Notes under the pieces: generated by a model
What the model saw: only the letters and a program-made list of their open reading frames with translations
The model's database searches: none
What the model was told of the DNA's origin: nothing
Translations under genes and position numbers: made by a program
Assembly: GCA_022823625.1 (NCBI GenBank)
Contig: JAJEHQ010000003.1
Location: 1-64,000, forward strand
Reading direction: 5' to 3'
Length of the DNA: 64,000 nt
Source: Gammaproteobacteria bacterium
GTDB taxonomy: Bacteria > Pseudomonadota > Gammaproteobacteria > Arenicellales > JAJDZL01
In this document: positions 35,955 to 45,900 of the stretch, piece after piece
Layout of the letters: the number at the start of each line of letters is the position of its first letter
Numbering within the stretch: the first letter of the stretch is position 1

Positions 35955-37274
35955 TTGGAAAATTCCAGTTCTCAAGAAAATTTGGCGCTAACTCCTTTAG
36001 CGGAGTTAATGAGACCAAAAATCCTCGACGATGTATATGGCCAAGACCATATATTAGCACCCGGCAAACCTCTCCGGGCGGCAGTCAAAAACAAAGTCCC
36101 TCATTCCATGGTATTTTGGGGTCCTCCTGGTAGCGGCAAAACGACTCTAGCGCGCATTATTTCGAATGAATTTGAAGCTCAACTTTTGACGCTTTCCGCT
36201 GTTGAAAGCGGAATCAAGGACATTCGGCAAGCGATTACTGAAGGACAGAAGGCTAGGCGGGAAAATAGGGCGACAGTACTGTTTGTCGATGAAGTCCATC
36301 GTTTCAACAAATCACAGCAGGATGCATTTCTACCGCATATTGAGTGTGGAGATTTGATTTTTATTGGTGCGACGACAGAAAATCCCGGGTTTGAATTAAA
36401 CAGTGCACTACTGTCTCGACTCAAAGTCTATGTACTAAAGAAACTGCAGTTGGATGATTTGCAGAAGATTATCGATCGTAGTATCCAATTGGGTTCCAAA
36501 TTTCTACCACCAGATTTTGATATATCGGATGAGGCACGGGAAATATTGGTTCAGTGTGCTGGCGGGGATGCACGTAGAGTTCTGAACTTCATTGAAGTTG
36601 CTGCAAGCTTCGTTCAAGCTCAAGGAGTAAGTAAGGTAAATGCTAATCTTGCAGCAGAAATTGCCGGGCAGCCACTCTCGCGCTTTGACAAGCGGGGTGA
36701 TACGTTCTTTGAGTTGATCTCTGCGATGCACAAGTCGGTACGAGGGTCCGATCCGGATGCTTCACTCTACTGGCTGGCACGCATGTTTACTGGCGGGTGC
36801 GACCCGCTTTATGTCGCAAGAAGAGTCGTTCGGATTGCAAGTGAAGATATTGGTAATGCCGATCCAAATGCTCTCAATGTAGCATTGAATGCCTGGGATA
36901 CATACCATCGGTTAGGAACACCTGAAGGTGAATTAGCAATCGCGCAAGCCGTTGTGTACCTAGCCTGCTGCCCAAAGAGCAATGCCGTTTACTCAGCCTT
37001 TAATCTGGCAAGCGAAGATGCCAAAACCCACGGTAGTCTAGATGTTCCAATGCATCTGAGAAATGCCCCAACCCGCATGATGAAGGATTTGGGTTATGGA
37101 GCCAAATATCGATATGCGCATGATGAACAAGGCGGCTATGCACATGGTGAAACCTATTTTCCCTCCGGGATGGAGAGAAAACACTACTACAAGCCCGTTG
37201 AACGTGGAGTCGAGAAACGGATCAAGGCGTATATGGAAAAGCTGCGAAGACAAGACAAATCAGCATCAAATTGA
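35955..37274 (+). CDS. rarA: Replication-associated recombination protein RarA (MgsA)
   Basis: The 439-residue AAA+ clamp-loader-like ATPase acts at stalled replication forks and interacts with SSB. PHSMVFWGPPGSGKTTLAR is Walker A (about residue 57) and TVLFVDEVHRFNKSQQDAFL includes Walker B. IFIGATTENPGFELNSALLS is sensor 1. The C-terminal region has DPNALNVALNAWDTYHRLG and NAPTRMMKDLGYG, diagnostic of RarA/WRNIP1. The start is TTG 35955, 9 bp after lolA. The length is normal for the family. Confidence 0.94.
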   Translation: MENSSSQENLALTPLAELMRPKILDDVYGQDHILAPGKPLRAAVKNKVPHSMVFWGPPGSGKTTLARIISNEFEAQLLTLSAVESGIKDIRQAITEGQKARRENRATVLFVDEVHRFNKSQQDAFLPHIECGDLIFIGATTENPGFELNSALLSRLKVYVLKKLQLDDLQKIIDRSIQLGSKFLPPDFDISDEAREILVQCAGGDARRVLNFIEVAASFVQAQGVSKVNANLAAEIAGQPLSRFDKRGDTFFELISAMHKSVRGSDPDASLYWLARMFTGGCDPLYVARRVVRIASEDIGNADPNALNVALNAWDTYHRLGTPEGELAIAQAVVYLACCPKSNAVYSAFNLASEDAKTHGSLDVPMHLRNAPTRMMKDLGYGAKYRYAHDEQGGYAHGETYFPSGMERKHYYKPVERGVEKRIKAYMEKLRRQDKSASN

Positions 37275-37353
37275 TATCCCTTTTTTCACACAGAAAATCA
37301 TCAACTGAGAACTCTCTGGGTCATAGCAACCTTTCTATGTACAACCGTCACTA

Positions 37354-37384
37354 CTTCCCCCTGATTCGATTTTAGACGATTGTG
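37354..37384 (+). repeat. Left direct repeat flanking higBA
   Basis: CTTCCCCCTGATTCGATTTT, followed by AGACGATTG, recurs downstream of higA at 38099 with a few mismatches and the same orientation. The pair brackets the toxin-antitoxin genes. Confidence 0.6.
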
Positions 37385-37464
37385 GGAACGTTCCCATAAA
37401 TACGATATTGTGATCACGAACTAATTGTGTAACTGACAAGAAATTTGACGGATTACAATAATGC

Positions 37465-37743
37465 ATGATACAGAGCTTTAAAAGTAGAGCGTTAAGACGA
37501 TTTTTCGAACAAGGAGACGAAAGCCGAATTCGTGCTGACCACCGAGAAAAAGTGCGCGACATCTTAGCGCGGTTGAATGCAGCTGTCACACCAGAAGACA
37601 TGAACCTGCCTGGTTTCAAGTTACATCGTTTGAAAGGCGATTTTGCAAATTACTGGGCTGTTACGGTGCGAGCCAACTGGCGCATTATTTTTCGTTTTGA
37701 CGAAGGTGATGCATTTGGTGTTGATTATCTGGATTATCACTAG
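37465..37743 (+). CDS. higB: HigB toxin (RelE-superfamily mRNA interferase)
   Basis: The 92-residue protein shows the HigB pattern: [15 protein letters not shown], then [20 protein letters not shown], and [20 protein letters not shown]. HigB cleaves mRNA in a ribosome-dependent way. The length is typical and the frame is intact. It precedes higA with a 17-bp gap, the inverted toxin-first order characteristic of higBA. The cassette interrupts the rarA-serS junction. Confidence 0.9.
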   Translation: MIQSFKSRALRRFFEQGDESRIRADHREKVRDILARLNAAVTPEDMNLPGFKLHRLKGDFANYWAVTVRANWRIIFRFDEGDAFGVDYLDYH

Positions 37744-37760
37744 AAACTGGAGGAGAAGAT

Positions 37761-38048
37761 ATGTTGATGCACAATCCACCCCATCCTGGCAATGTCGTCA
37801 GGCGTCAGTGCCTTGAACCCTTGGGGCTTACTGTAGCTGAGGCTGCCAAAGGGCTCGGTGTCTCGCGCAACACACTTTCCATGCTACTCAACGGTCGAAT
37901 GAAAGTATCAACAGAGATGGCCATCCGATTATCTCAAGGGTTTGGAGGTAGTCCGGAAAGCTGGTTACAACAGCAGATGCAGTATGACCTATGGCATGTG
38001 CAGCAACGCAAGAAAAATATTGAAGTGCGGAATTTCAAAGCTGCGTAG
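37761..38048 (+). CDS. higA: HigA antitoxin (XRE-family)
   Basis: The 95-residue protein starts [20 protein letters not shown] and continues [20 protein letters not shown]-like helix-turn-helix sequence (residues 20-45), then [20 protein letters not shown]. This is the HigA signature. A strong GGAGGAGA lies before ATG 37761; a second in-frame ATG two codons on is an alternative. HigA neutralises HigB and represses the operon. Confidence 0.92.
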   Translation: MLMHNPPHPGNVVRRQCLEPLGLTVAEAAKGLGVSRNTLSMLLNGRMKVSTEMAIRLSQGFGGSPESWLQQQMQYDLWHVQQRKKNIEVRNFKAA

Positions 38049-38098
38049 GGTTGTAGTCAATCGTAGCGTTTGACTATTACTTTCCTACCGATGAAATT

Positions 38099-38130
38099 CT
38101 TCCCCCTGAATCGATTTTAGCCGACTGAGG
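38099..38130 (+). repeat. Right direct repeat flanking higBA
   Basis: CTTCCCCCTGAATCGATTTT, followed by AGCCGACTGAGG, matches the segment at 37354 in the same orientation. The IS66 transposase remnant starts about 40 bp later, so the repeat may be IS- or cassette-derived. Confidence 0.6.
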
Positions 38131-38168
38131 TAGCCACCGACGATTCATAGAAGTCCAAGCCAAGCCGA

Positions 38169-38399
38169 TTGGCACTATGTTTCTATCGATATCGGCATAA
38201 TCGTAGTGAAAGGGACATTGGGATGGCGAGGATCAAACAACGCGTCAGCGGCACGTTCGAAAACGCACACCATGCGCAGGCTTACTGCCGCATCTCCAGC
38301 TATCTGCAGACAATGTTCAACAAGGGCTATAACTCACTGGCCGCGGTGCAAATCGCCTTAAACGGCAATGCAGCTAATATGCTGCGTGATTCTAAATAA
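38169..38399 (+). pseudogene. IS66-family transposase, C-terminal fragment
   Basis: The frame reads RSERDIGMARIKQRVSGTFE, then AYCRISSYLQTMFNKGYNSL. This matches the C-terminus of IS66 transposases (AERDIRMxKxxQKxSGxFR ... FCxIRxYxxTxRKxG). The first ~15 residues are not related. The catalytic DDE core is missing. GC is higher than in the neighbours. With higBA it forms an insertion between rarA and serS. Confidence 0.75.
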
Positions 38400-38528
38400 A
38401 ATCATCTTCAATACCCATATCCAAAACCCGCCTGCCTAGGTAGGGAAGTAGTTACGTACAACCTATAATTTGCTTTGATTCCATTTCTATTTCAAAACAT
38501 CGACTATCAATCCAACAAATGCCAGTAA

Positions 38529-39836
<1,308 letters not shown>

Positions 39837-39861
39837 AAGACCGATTGGTTAAGTCGATCGG

Positions 39862-41286
39862 TTAACGCTTTGTGCGACCGGATTTCCTCGGCAGATACAA
39901 GTCAGTGATAGTGCCCTCGTAAGCTTCTGCAGCGAAACAGATTGTTTCGGATAGGGTGGGGTGCGGATGGATTGTCAGTGCAAGGTCTGCAGCGTCAGAA
40001 CCCATTTCTATTGCGAGTGCCGCCTCTGCAATTAATTCACCGGCATTCACGCCAACAATACCAGCACCAAGTAGCCGCTTGGACTCTGGATCAAATAGCA
40101 ACTTTGTCATTCCCTCTGGTCGCGACATGGACAGCGCACGCCCACTGGCAAGCCATGGAAAGATGCCTTTTTCGTAAGGAGTACCGTTTCGCTTCGCTTC
40201 TTTCTCTGTCAAACCAACCCATGCGATTTCCGGGTCCGTATAAGCAACTGACGGAATGAGCGAGGTGTCGAAACCAGATTTCATTCCAGCTATCACTTCC
40301 GCTGCAACCTTCCCTTGATGGGTTGCTTTATGAGCCAACATAGGCTGACCTGTAATGTCGCCAATAGCAAAAATACCGTCAACATTGGTGCGCTGCTGTC
40401 GATCAACTGCGATAAAACCGTGATTATCCACTTGAATTCCAGCCGAACTCGCATTGATCAGATTGCCATTTGGGGTACGCCCGACAGCAGCGAGGATCAT
40501 GTCGAACTCTTCTGTCGATTGACCTTTATCGCTACTAAATTCAACGGACAATCTGTCTTTATCTGAACTGACTGACACGACTCGAGTTTTCGTGAGGATC
40601 TGTTCGTATTGTTTCTGGATTCGTTTTGTCAGTGGCTTCGTTAAATCAATGTCCGCTTCTGCAATTAGGCTATCCAGCACTTCGACAACTGAGACTTTTG
40701 AACCGAGTTCGTGGTAAACCGTACCCAGTTCAAGCCCGATAATCCCACCACCAATAATCAATAATCGTTCAGGAATATCACTTAACGTGAGAGCTCCAGT
40801 TGAATCAACAATTCTGGGATCATCTGGAAGGAAAGGCAATGTAGCTGGTCGAGAGCCGGCCGCGATGATTGCATCTCGAAACGACACTTTAGTTTCTTTG
40901 TCGTCCTGAACGACACTCAGCGTTTCAGCATCAAGGAATTGACCGTGTCCGTGGACAACCTGAACTCCTCTTTGTTTCGCGAGGGCACTTAATCCACCCG
41001 TTAATTGCCCGACAACTTTCTCGACCCACGTGCGCATTTGTTGGGAATTGATATCGGGTTTTTCAAACTTAACACCGCATTGCTCAATTTCATTCGCTTC
41101 ACAGATTACTTTGGCAACATGAAGCAATGCTTTGGAGGGGATGCAGCCAACATTAAGGCATACGCCACCCAAGCTCGGGTAGCGCTCAATCAATACAGTC
41201 TTTTTCCCGAGGTCAGCAGCGCGGAATGCTGCCGTATAACCACCAGGTCCCGAGCCTAAAACAGCAACTTCGGTATCGATTTGCAT
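39862..41286 (-). CDS. lpdA: Dihydrolipoamide dehydrogenase (E3)
   Basis: The 474-residue FAD disulphide oxidoreductase reoxidises lipoyl groups of the pyruvate and 2-oxoglutarate dehydrogenase complexes. The N-terminal FAD fold is VAVLGSGPGGYTAAFRAADL and the redox-active pair is GGVCLNVGCIPSKAL. The NAD fold is RLLIIGGGIIGLELGTVYHE. The second FAD site is TNVDGIFAIGDITG, and the C-terminal catalytic His-Glu pair is in LTIHPHPTLSETICFAAEA. It is the third gene of the aceE-aceF-lpdA operon, about 53 bp after aceF, with a hairpin between. Confidence 0.96.
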   Translation of the reverse strand: MQIDTEVAVLGSGPGGYTAAFRAADLGKKTVLIERYPSLGGVCLNVGCIPSKALLHVAKVICEANEIEQCGVKFEKPDINSQQMRTWVEKVVGQLTGGLSALAKQRGVQVVHGHGQFLDAETLSVVQDDKETKVSFRDAIIAAGSRPATLPFLPDDPRIVDSTGALTLSDIPERLLIIGGGIIGLELGTVYHELGSKVSVVEVLDSLIAEADIDLTKPLTKRIQKQYEQILTKTRVVSVSSDKDRLSVEFSSDKGQSTEEFDMILAAVGRTPNGNLINASSAGIQVDNHGFIAVDRQQRTNVDGIFAIGDITGQPMLAHKATHQGKVAAEVIAGMKSGFDTSLIPSVAYTDPEIAWVGLTEKEAKRNGTPYEKGIFPWLASGRALSMSRPEGMTKLLFDPESKRLLGAGIVGVNAGELIAEAALAIEMGSDAADLALTIHPHPTLSETICFAAEAYEGTITDLYLPRKSGRTKR

Positions 41287-41322
41287 GACTTGATTTGACC
41301 TACTTTTTCATCTTAATTAATC

Positions 41323-41346
41323 GCTTTAACGAGTTGTTGTTAAAGC
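41323..41346 (-). terminator. Hairpin GCTTTAAC / GTTAAAGC at the end of aceF
   Basis: Perfect 8-bp arms with an 8-base loop overlap the aceF stop codon. There is no U-run, so it more likely protects or attenuates the mRNA between aceF and lpdA than ends it. Confidence 0.4.
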
Positions 41347-42992
41347 AATATTCGTCTAGAGTCATAAAGTAGATCGCAGACAAATTTCAAGAAACGAGCT
41401 GCTTCTGCACCATCGATCACTCGATGATCATAGGAAAGCGAAAGCGGCAGCATCGTCTTCCAGACAATTCCGCTTTCTCCTGGATAGGGTTGCAATTTGT
41501 GTCGGCTGACTCCCAAAATTGCTACTTCAGGAGGATTGATGATTGGAGTAAAAAAACGCCCGCCAATCCCGCCGAGACTTGAAACCGTAAAGCAGCCACC
41601 TTGAAAATCTGACGGCGATAACTTTCCTTCACGAGCAGCCGCACTCACTTGTTGCAATGATTTTGCGATTTCCACCACACCAAGATTATGGATTTCTTTT
41701 ATTACTGGAACCACTAGGCCATTTGGCGTATCAACAGCAACGCCAATGTTGATGTACTTCTTTAGGATCAGACTTTGTGTATCCGCAGACAGCGATGAAT
41801 TGAAAGTCGGGTAGTGTTGCAATGCACTAACAATTGCTTTACAGATGAAGGAAAGAATGGTGACTCGCGTCCCAGACACCCTCTGTTCGGCATCAATTTC
41901 TTTTCGAAAGAGATCAAGCTCAGTGATGTCAGCCTCATCATGGTTTGTAACATGAGGTATATCGAGCCAGGACCGATGCAGCCGATCACCAGTAATCTTC
42001 TTGATTTTGTTTAATTTGACAGTTTCAAATTCACCAAATTTAGAAAAGTCAACTTCTGGAATTGGTGGTGGGCCAAATGATTGGCTAACTGTTTGTGTTG
42101 GAAGATCTGTCAACGCACCTTTGATGTATTTCACAACATCTTCTTTGAGAATTCGTGCCTTCGGCCCCGTTCCGCGAATTTGCGATAAATCGGCTCCTAA
42201 CTCTCGAGCGAAACGACGGACAGATGGACTGGCATGCGGAGTCTTACCTTTTGATCGCTCAACTGGTGGTGGTAATGAAGGTGGAAGCGATGGTAGGTTT
42301 GTACTGTCTGCCGTTGGGACAGATGGTTCCCAATCCTCTTGTTCAGGCGTGGACTTGTCTATTTCCTTTGATTCAATTGGTTGAGTTGGCGAATCTTGAG
42401 TATCAATCGTAGAATCTGATGCACTTGTTTCGACTGTTATCAGGTAGTCATCTTGTGAAATTTTGTCGCCAATTTTGACGCCCAACTCTGTGACTTTTCC
42501 AGCGACGGGGGAAGGCACTTCCATGGTTGCCTTGTCACTTTCCAATGTCAGAATCGGATCTTCAGAAGCCAGCACATCGCCTACATCAACATGCAATTCA
42601 ATTATTTCAACATCTGAAAAATCGCCAATATCTGGTAAACGCACCTCCAGCGAACTTCTGTTGCTGGATTGGCTATCCGTTTGCTGTGCTGTTGATGAAA
42701 TGGTTTGGTCGCTATCCTGTTCGTTTTCCACAGTATCTTCAACAGAGCTGGATGAAGTTTCGACCGAGATAAGCAAATCGCCTTCAGAGATTTTGTCGCC
42801 AACTGATACCGCTATTTCAGTTACCTTGCCAGCGGTTGGGGAGGGAACCTCCATAGTTGCCTTGTCGCTCTCCAAGGTCAAAATTGGATCTTCAACCTCA
42901 AGAACTGCTCCGACAGAGACGTGCAATTCAATAATTTCTACATCAGAGAAATCACCGATATCAGGAAGCTGTACCTTTTCGATTGGACTCAT
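41340..42992 (-). CDS. aceF: Pyruvate dehydrogenase E2, dihydrolipoyl acetyltransferase, two lipoyl domains
   Basis: The 550-residue E2 core has two near-identical lipoyl domains, each with the lipoylated Lys in LESDKATMEVPSP (about residues 45 and 160). Acidic Ser/Thr-rich linkers follow each. The peripheral subunit-binding domain ASPSVRRFARELGADLSQIR is near 255-290, and the C-terminal catalytic domain ends with LSYDHRVIDGAEAARF carrying the catalytic His and Asp. It transfers acetyl groups to CoA and binds E1 and E3. The first two lipoyl units are recent copies of one another. The upstream aceE ends about 130 bp away. Confidence 0.95.
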   Translation of the reverse strand: MSPIEKVQLPDIGDFSDVEIIELHVSVGAVLEVEDPILTLESDKATMEVPSPTAGKVTEIAVSVGDKISEGDLLISVETSSSSVEDTVENEQDSDQTISSTAQQTDSQSSNRSSLEVRLPDIGDFSDVEIIELHVDVGDVLASEDPILTLESDKATMEVPSPVAGKVTELGVKIGDKISQDDYLITVETSASDSTIDTQDSPTQPIESKEIDKSTPEQEDWEPSVPTADSTNLPSLPPSLPPPVERSKGKTPHASPSVRRFARELGADLSQIRGTGPKARILKEDVVKYIKGALTDLPTQTVSQSFGPPPIPEVDFSKFGEFETVKLNKIKKITGDRLHRSWLDIPHVTNHDEADITELDLFRKEIDAEQRVSGTRVTILSFICKAIVSALQHYPTFNSSLSADTQSLILKKYINIGVAVDTPNGLVVPVIKEIHNLGVVEIAKSLQQVSAAAREGKLSPSDFQGGCFTVSSLGGIGGRFFTPIINPPEVAILGVSRHKLQPYPGESGIVWKTMLPLSLSYDHRVIDGAEAARFLKFVCDLLYDSRRILL

Positions 42993-43046
42993 CTTTATTT
43001 CAGACTATGGAATTGATGCTTGATTAGTTGACAAGTTAACGATGTG

Positions 43047-43086
43047 TGCTCTACCAATTTACCGGTAGTCAAAACTGAGTAGAGCA
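43047..43086 (-). promoter_or_regulatory. Hairpin between aceE and aceF
   Basis: TGCTCTAC and GTAGAGCA form a perfect 8-bp stem around a 24-base loop that itself contains TACCGGTA. It lies in the 128-bp spacer of the operon and could set differential expression or mRNA stability between E1 and E2. Confidence 0.4.
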
Positions 43087-43120
43087 TAACGAAAATCTGC
43101 CGCCAGTAATCCTTGAGGAC

Positions 43121-45787
43121 CTAGAGTGTTATCGGGTCTGGTTTATTCGGCTCGATCTGAAGATTCTTCAATGCTTGTTCAACCTTCTTAGCGGTTATTT
43201 TCCCATCCTCCTTGAGAGCATTCAATGCGGTTGCCACAACATGGTTTCGATTAACTTCAAAAAATTTACGCAGGTTGACTCGGGTGTCCGAACGACCAAA
43301 ACCATCTGTGCCCAGGACATGGTAACTGCGTGGCACAAACCCGCGAATTTGATCAGCATAAACCTGCATATAGTCGGTCGCGGCGATAATGGGTCCTTCC
43401 GAATCTTCCAAACAGGTTTCCACATAGCTCTTACGACGTTCTTCAACTGGATGCAAGCGGCTCCAGCGATTGGCTGAATGTCCATCTCTGGCTAGTTCAT
43501 TGAAACTTGTTACGCTCCAAACGTCAGCAGCAACCGAGTGGTCTGATTCAAGAATTTCAGCGGCTGCAATCACCTCTCGCAATATTGTGCCACTACCCAT
43601 AAGCTGAACTCGATTCTTGTATTTTTTCTCTGACCGCTTGAACAGATACATTCCCTTGACGATACCTTCTTCAACACCTTCTGGCATCGCAGGATGCTCG
43701 TAGTTTTCGTTCATGCAGGTAATGTAGAAATAAACCGACTCGTCTTCCTGATACATGCGGCGTAAACCGTCGTGAATGATGACTGCAAGTTCATAAACAA
43801 ACGTTGGATCATAGGAAACACAGGTCGGAATGGTCGATGCCAGCACATGACTGTGTCCATCCTGATGCTGCAAACCCTCTCCAGCCAGTGTAGTTCGACC
43901 CGCTGTTCCGCCAATCAAAAATCCACGTGCGTGGCTGTCAGCAGCTGCCCATGCCAGATCTCCAACCCGTTGAAATCCAAACATTGAATAAAAAATGTAA
44001 AACGGAATCATTCGAATGCCGTGGTTGCTTCCAGAAGTACCTGCAGCAATCCACGAACAAATTGCGCCTGCTTCATTGATGCCTTCCTGCAAAACCTGTC
44101 CTTCTTTAGATTCCCGATAGAACATCAACTGATCTGAATCTTCAGGCTCGTAAAGTTGTCCGAAGGGTGAGTAAATTCCCAACTGTCGGAACATCCCTTC
44201 CATACCAAAAGTTCTAGATTCATCTGGAACGATTGGTACGATGTTGCGCCCAATCTCCTTGTCTCGAATAATGCTTGTCAAAATTCTGACAAAACCCATC
44301 GTTGTCGATATTTCACGACCACCTGTACCTTTGAGTTGATTCGAAAAAATCTCAAGGTCCGGAATTTTGAGAGAACCAGGAATGGGGCGGCGCACCGGTA
44401 ATGAACCACCAAGTTTTTTTCGCTGATTCAGCATGTACTGAATTTCAGGGCTATCTTCCGGTGGTCGATAGAAAGGTGCGGAAGCAACTTCTTCATCGGT
44501 GAGCGGAATTCGGAATCGATCCCTGAACGAAACCAGTGCGTCTTCACCCAGCTTTTTCTGCTGGTGGGTAATATTTTGACCTTCACCAGCTTCGCCCATA
44601 CCATAGCCTTTGACTGTCTTCGCCAATATTACGGTTGGCTGGCCTTCGTGTTTCGTTGCTGCTGCATATGCTGCGTAAACCTTATGCGGATCATGGCCAC
44701 CTCGATTGAGACGCCAAATGTCCTCATCGGTCATGTTTGATACCATTTCGCGAAGTTCTTCATACTTGCCAAAGAAGTGCTCGCGGGTGTAAGCCCCACC
44801 TTTCGCTTTAAATGCCTGGTATTCGCCGTCTACGGCTTCTTCCATTCGCCTCTTTAGTAGCCCCTTGGTATCCCGCATGAGTAGGGGATCCCAGTATGAG
44901 CCCCAGATCAACTTGATCACGTTCCAGCCGGAACCTCTGAAGTCCCCTTCGAGTTCCTGGATAATTTTGGCATTACCACGAACCGGCCCATCCAGACGCT
45001 GCAAGTTGCAATTGACGACAAATATCAAGTTGTCTAACTGCTCCCGACCAGCGAGCGACAAGGCTCCCATGGATTCGGGTTCGTCCATTTCACCATCGCC
45101 CACGAATACCCATACCTTACGATTGGAGGTGTCGCAGAATCCACGATTGTGCAGGTATTTCATGAATCGGGCCTGGTAGATCGCCATAATTGGCCCTAGA
45201 CCCATGGATACAGTTGGAAACTGCCAAAAGTCAGGTTTTAGTCGCGGATGTGGGTAAGATGGCCAGCCTTTACCATCAGCTTCGCGTCTGAAGTTGTCGA
45301 GGTCATCTTCACTAAGGCGTCCCTCAAGAAACGCACGGGCATAGATTCCAGGAGCTGAATGCCCCTGAATAAATACGAGGTCACCACCATGATTCTCACT
45401 TGGTGCGTGCCAAAAATGGTTAAAGCCGACATCGTACAGGGTAGCGGAAGATGCGAAACTGGCGATGTGTCCTCCGAGCTCAGTCGATACTCGATTGGCC
45501 CGGACGACTATGGCCAAAGCGTTCCACCGAATCAGCGAACGAATTCGCCATTCAAGTGAATGGTCGCCATCACTTCTCTCTTCCTGCGTCAGCCCTATGG
45601 TGTTGAGGTAAGCAGTTGTTGGTCGATGAGGAATATGAACACCAGAGCGTCTGGCACTTTCAATAAGCTGTTCAATGAGAAAGTGAGCCCTTTCATGGCC
45701 TTCGCGTTCAATGACGCTAGACAGAGCTTCTAACCACTCTTCAGTTTCGATCGGATCGATGTCAGCAAAAGGTAATGTTTCAGCCAT
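43121..45787 (-). CDS. aceE: Pyruvate dehydrogenase E1 component, homodimeric type
   Basis: The ~888-residue E1 decarboxylates pyruvate with thiamine diphosphate and passes the acetyl group to AceF. I use ATG 45787 one codon inside the track's TTG. Diagnostic segments are HFWHAPSENHGGDLVFIQGH, the ThDP site VFVGDGEMDEPESMGALSLA with GN-type Mg ligand in FVVNCNLQRLDGPVRGN, and FYIFYSMFGFQRVGDLAWAA in the C-terminal half. This single-chain form is normal in gammaproteobacteria. It leads the aceEF-lpd operon; no pdhR is adjacent. Confidence 0.96.
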   Translation of the reverse strand: MAETLPFADIDPIETEEWLEALSSVIEREGHERAHFLIEQLIESARRSGVHIPHRPTTAYLNTIGLTQEERSDGDHSLEWRIRSLIRWNALAIVVRANRVSTELGGHIASFASSATLYDVGFNHFWHAPSENHGGDLVFIQGHSAPGIYARAFLEGRLSEDDLDNFRREADGKGWPSYPHPRLKPDFWQFPTVSMGLGPIMAIYQARFMKYLHNRGFCDTSNRKVWVFVGDGEMDEPESMGALSLAGREQLDNLIFVVNCNLQRLDGPVRGNAKIIQELEGDFRGSGWNVIKLIWGSYWDPLLMRDTKGLLKRRMEEAVDGEYQAFKAKGGAYTREHFFGKYEELREMVSNMTDEDIWRLNRGGHDPHKVYAAYAAATKHEGQPTVILAKTVKGYGMGEAGEGQNITHQQKKLGEDALVSFRDRFRIPLTDEEVASAPFYRPPEDSPEIQYMLNQRKKLGGSLPVRRPIPGSLKIPDLEIFSNQLKGTGGREISTTMGFVRILTSIIRDKEIGRNIVPIVPDESRTFGMEGMFRQLGIYSPFGQLYEPEDSDQLMFYRESKEGQVLQEGINEAGAICSWIAAGTSGSNHGIRMIPFYIFYSMFGFQRVGDLAWAAADSHARGFLIGGTAGRTTLAGEGLQHQDGHSHVLASTIPTCVSYDPTFVYELAVIIHDGLRRMYQEDESVYFYITCMNENYEHPAMPEGVEEGIVKGMYLFKRSEKKYKNRVQLMGSGTILREVIAAAEILESDHSVAADVWSVTSFNELARDGHSANRWSRLHPVEERRKSYVETCLEDSEGPIIAATDYMQVYADQIRGFVPRSYHVLGTDGFGRSDTRVNLRKFFEVNRNHVVATALNALKEDGKITAKKVEQALKNLQIEPNKPDPITL

Positions 45788-45900
45788 CAATTACTCGTAA
45801 TTTGAGATAGTCAACTACACAAATTTATACATTAATCGCGAGCCCTTCAATTCTCAAATTGGTGAGCAAAAAGGTCCTGATTTAACGAGGTGGTTTAAGT

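Noticed and set aside
39840-39862. Possible bidirectional terminator between serS and lpdA
   Set aside because: Only a 6-bp stem (ACCGAT/ATCGGT) with an 11-base loop and no T-run; too weak to call.
42463-43023. 186-codon plus-strand ORF
   Set aside because: It is the antisense shadow of the repetitive lipoyl-domain coding of aceF.
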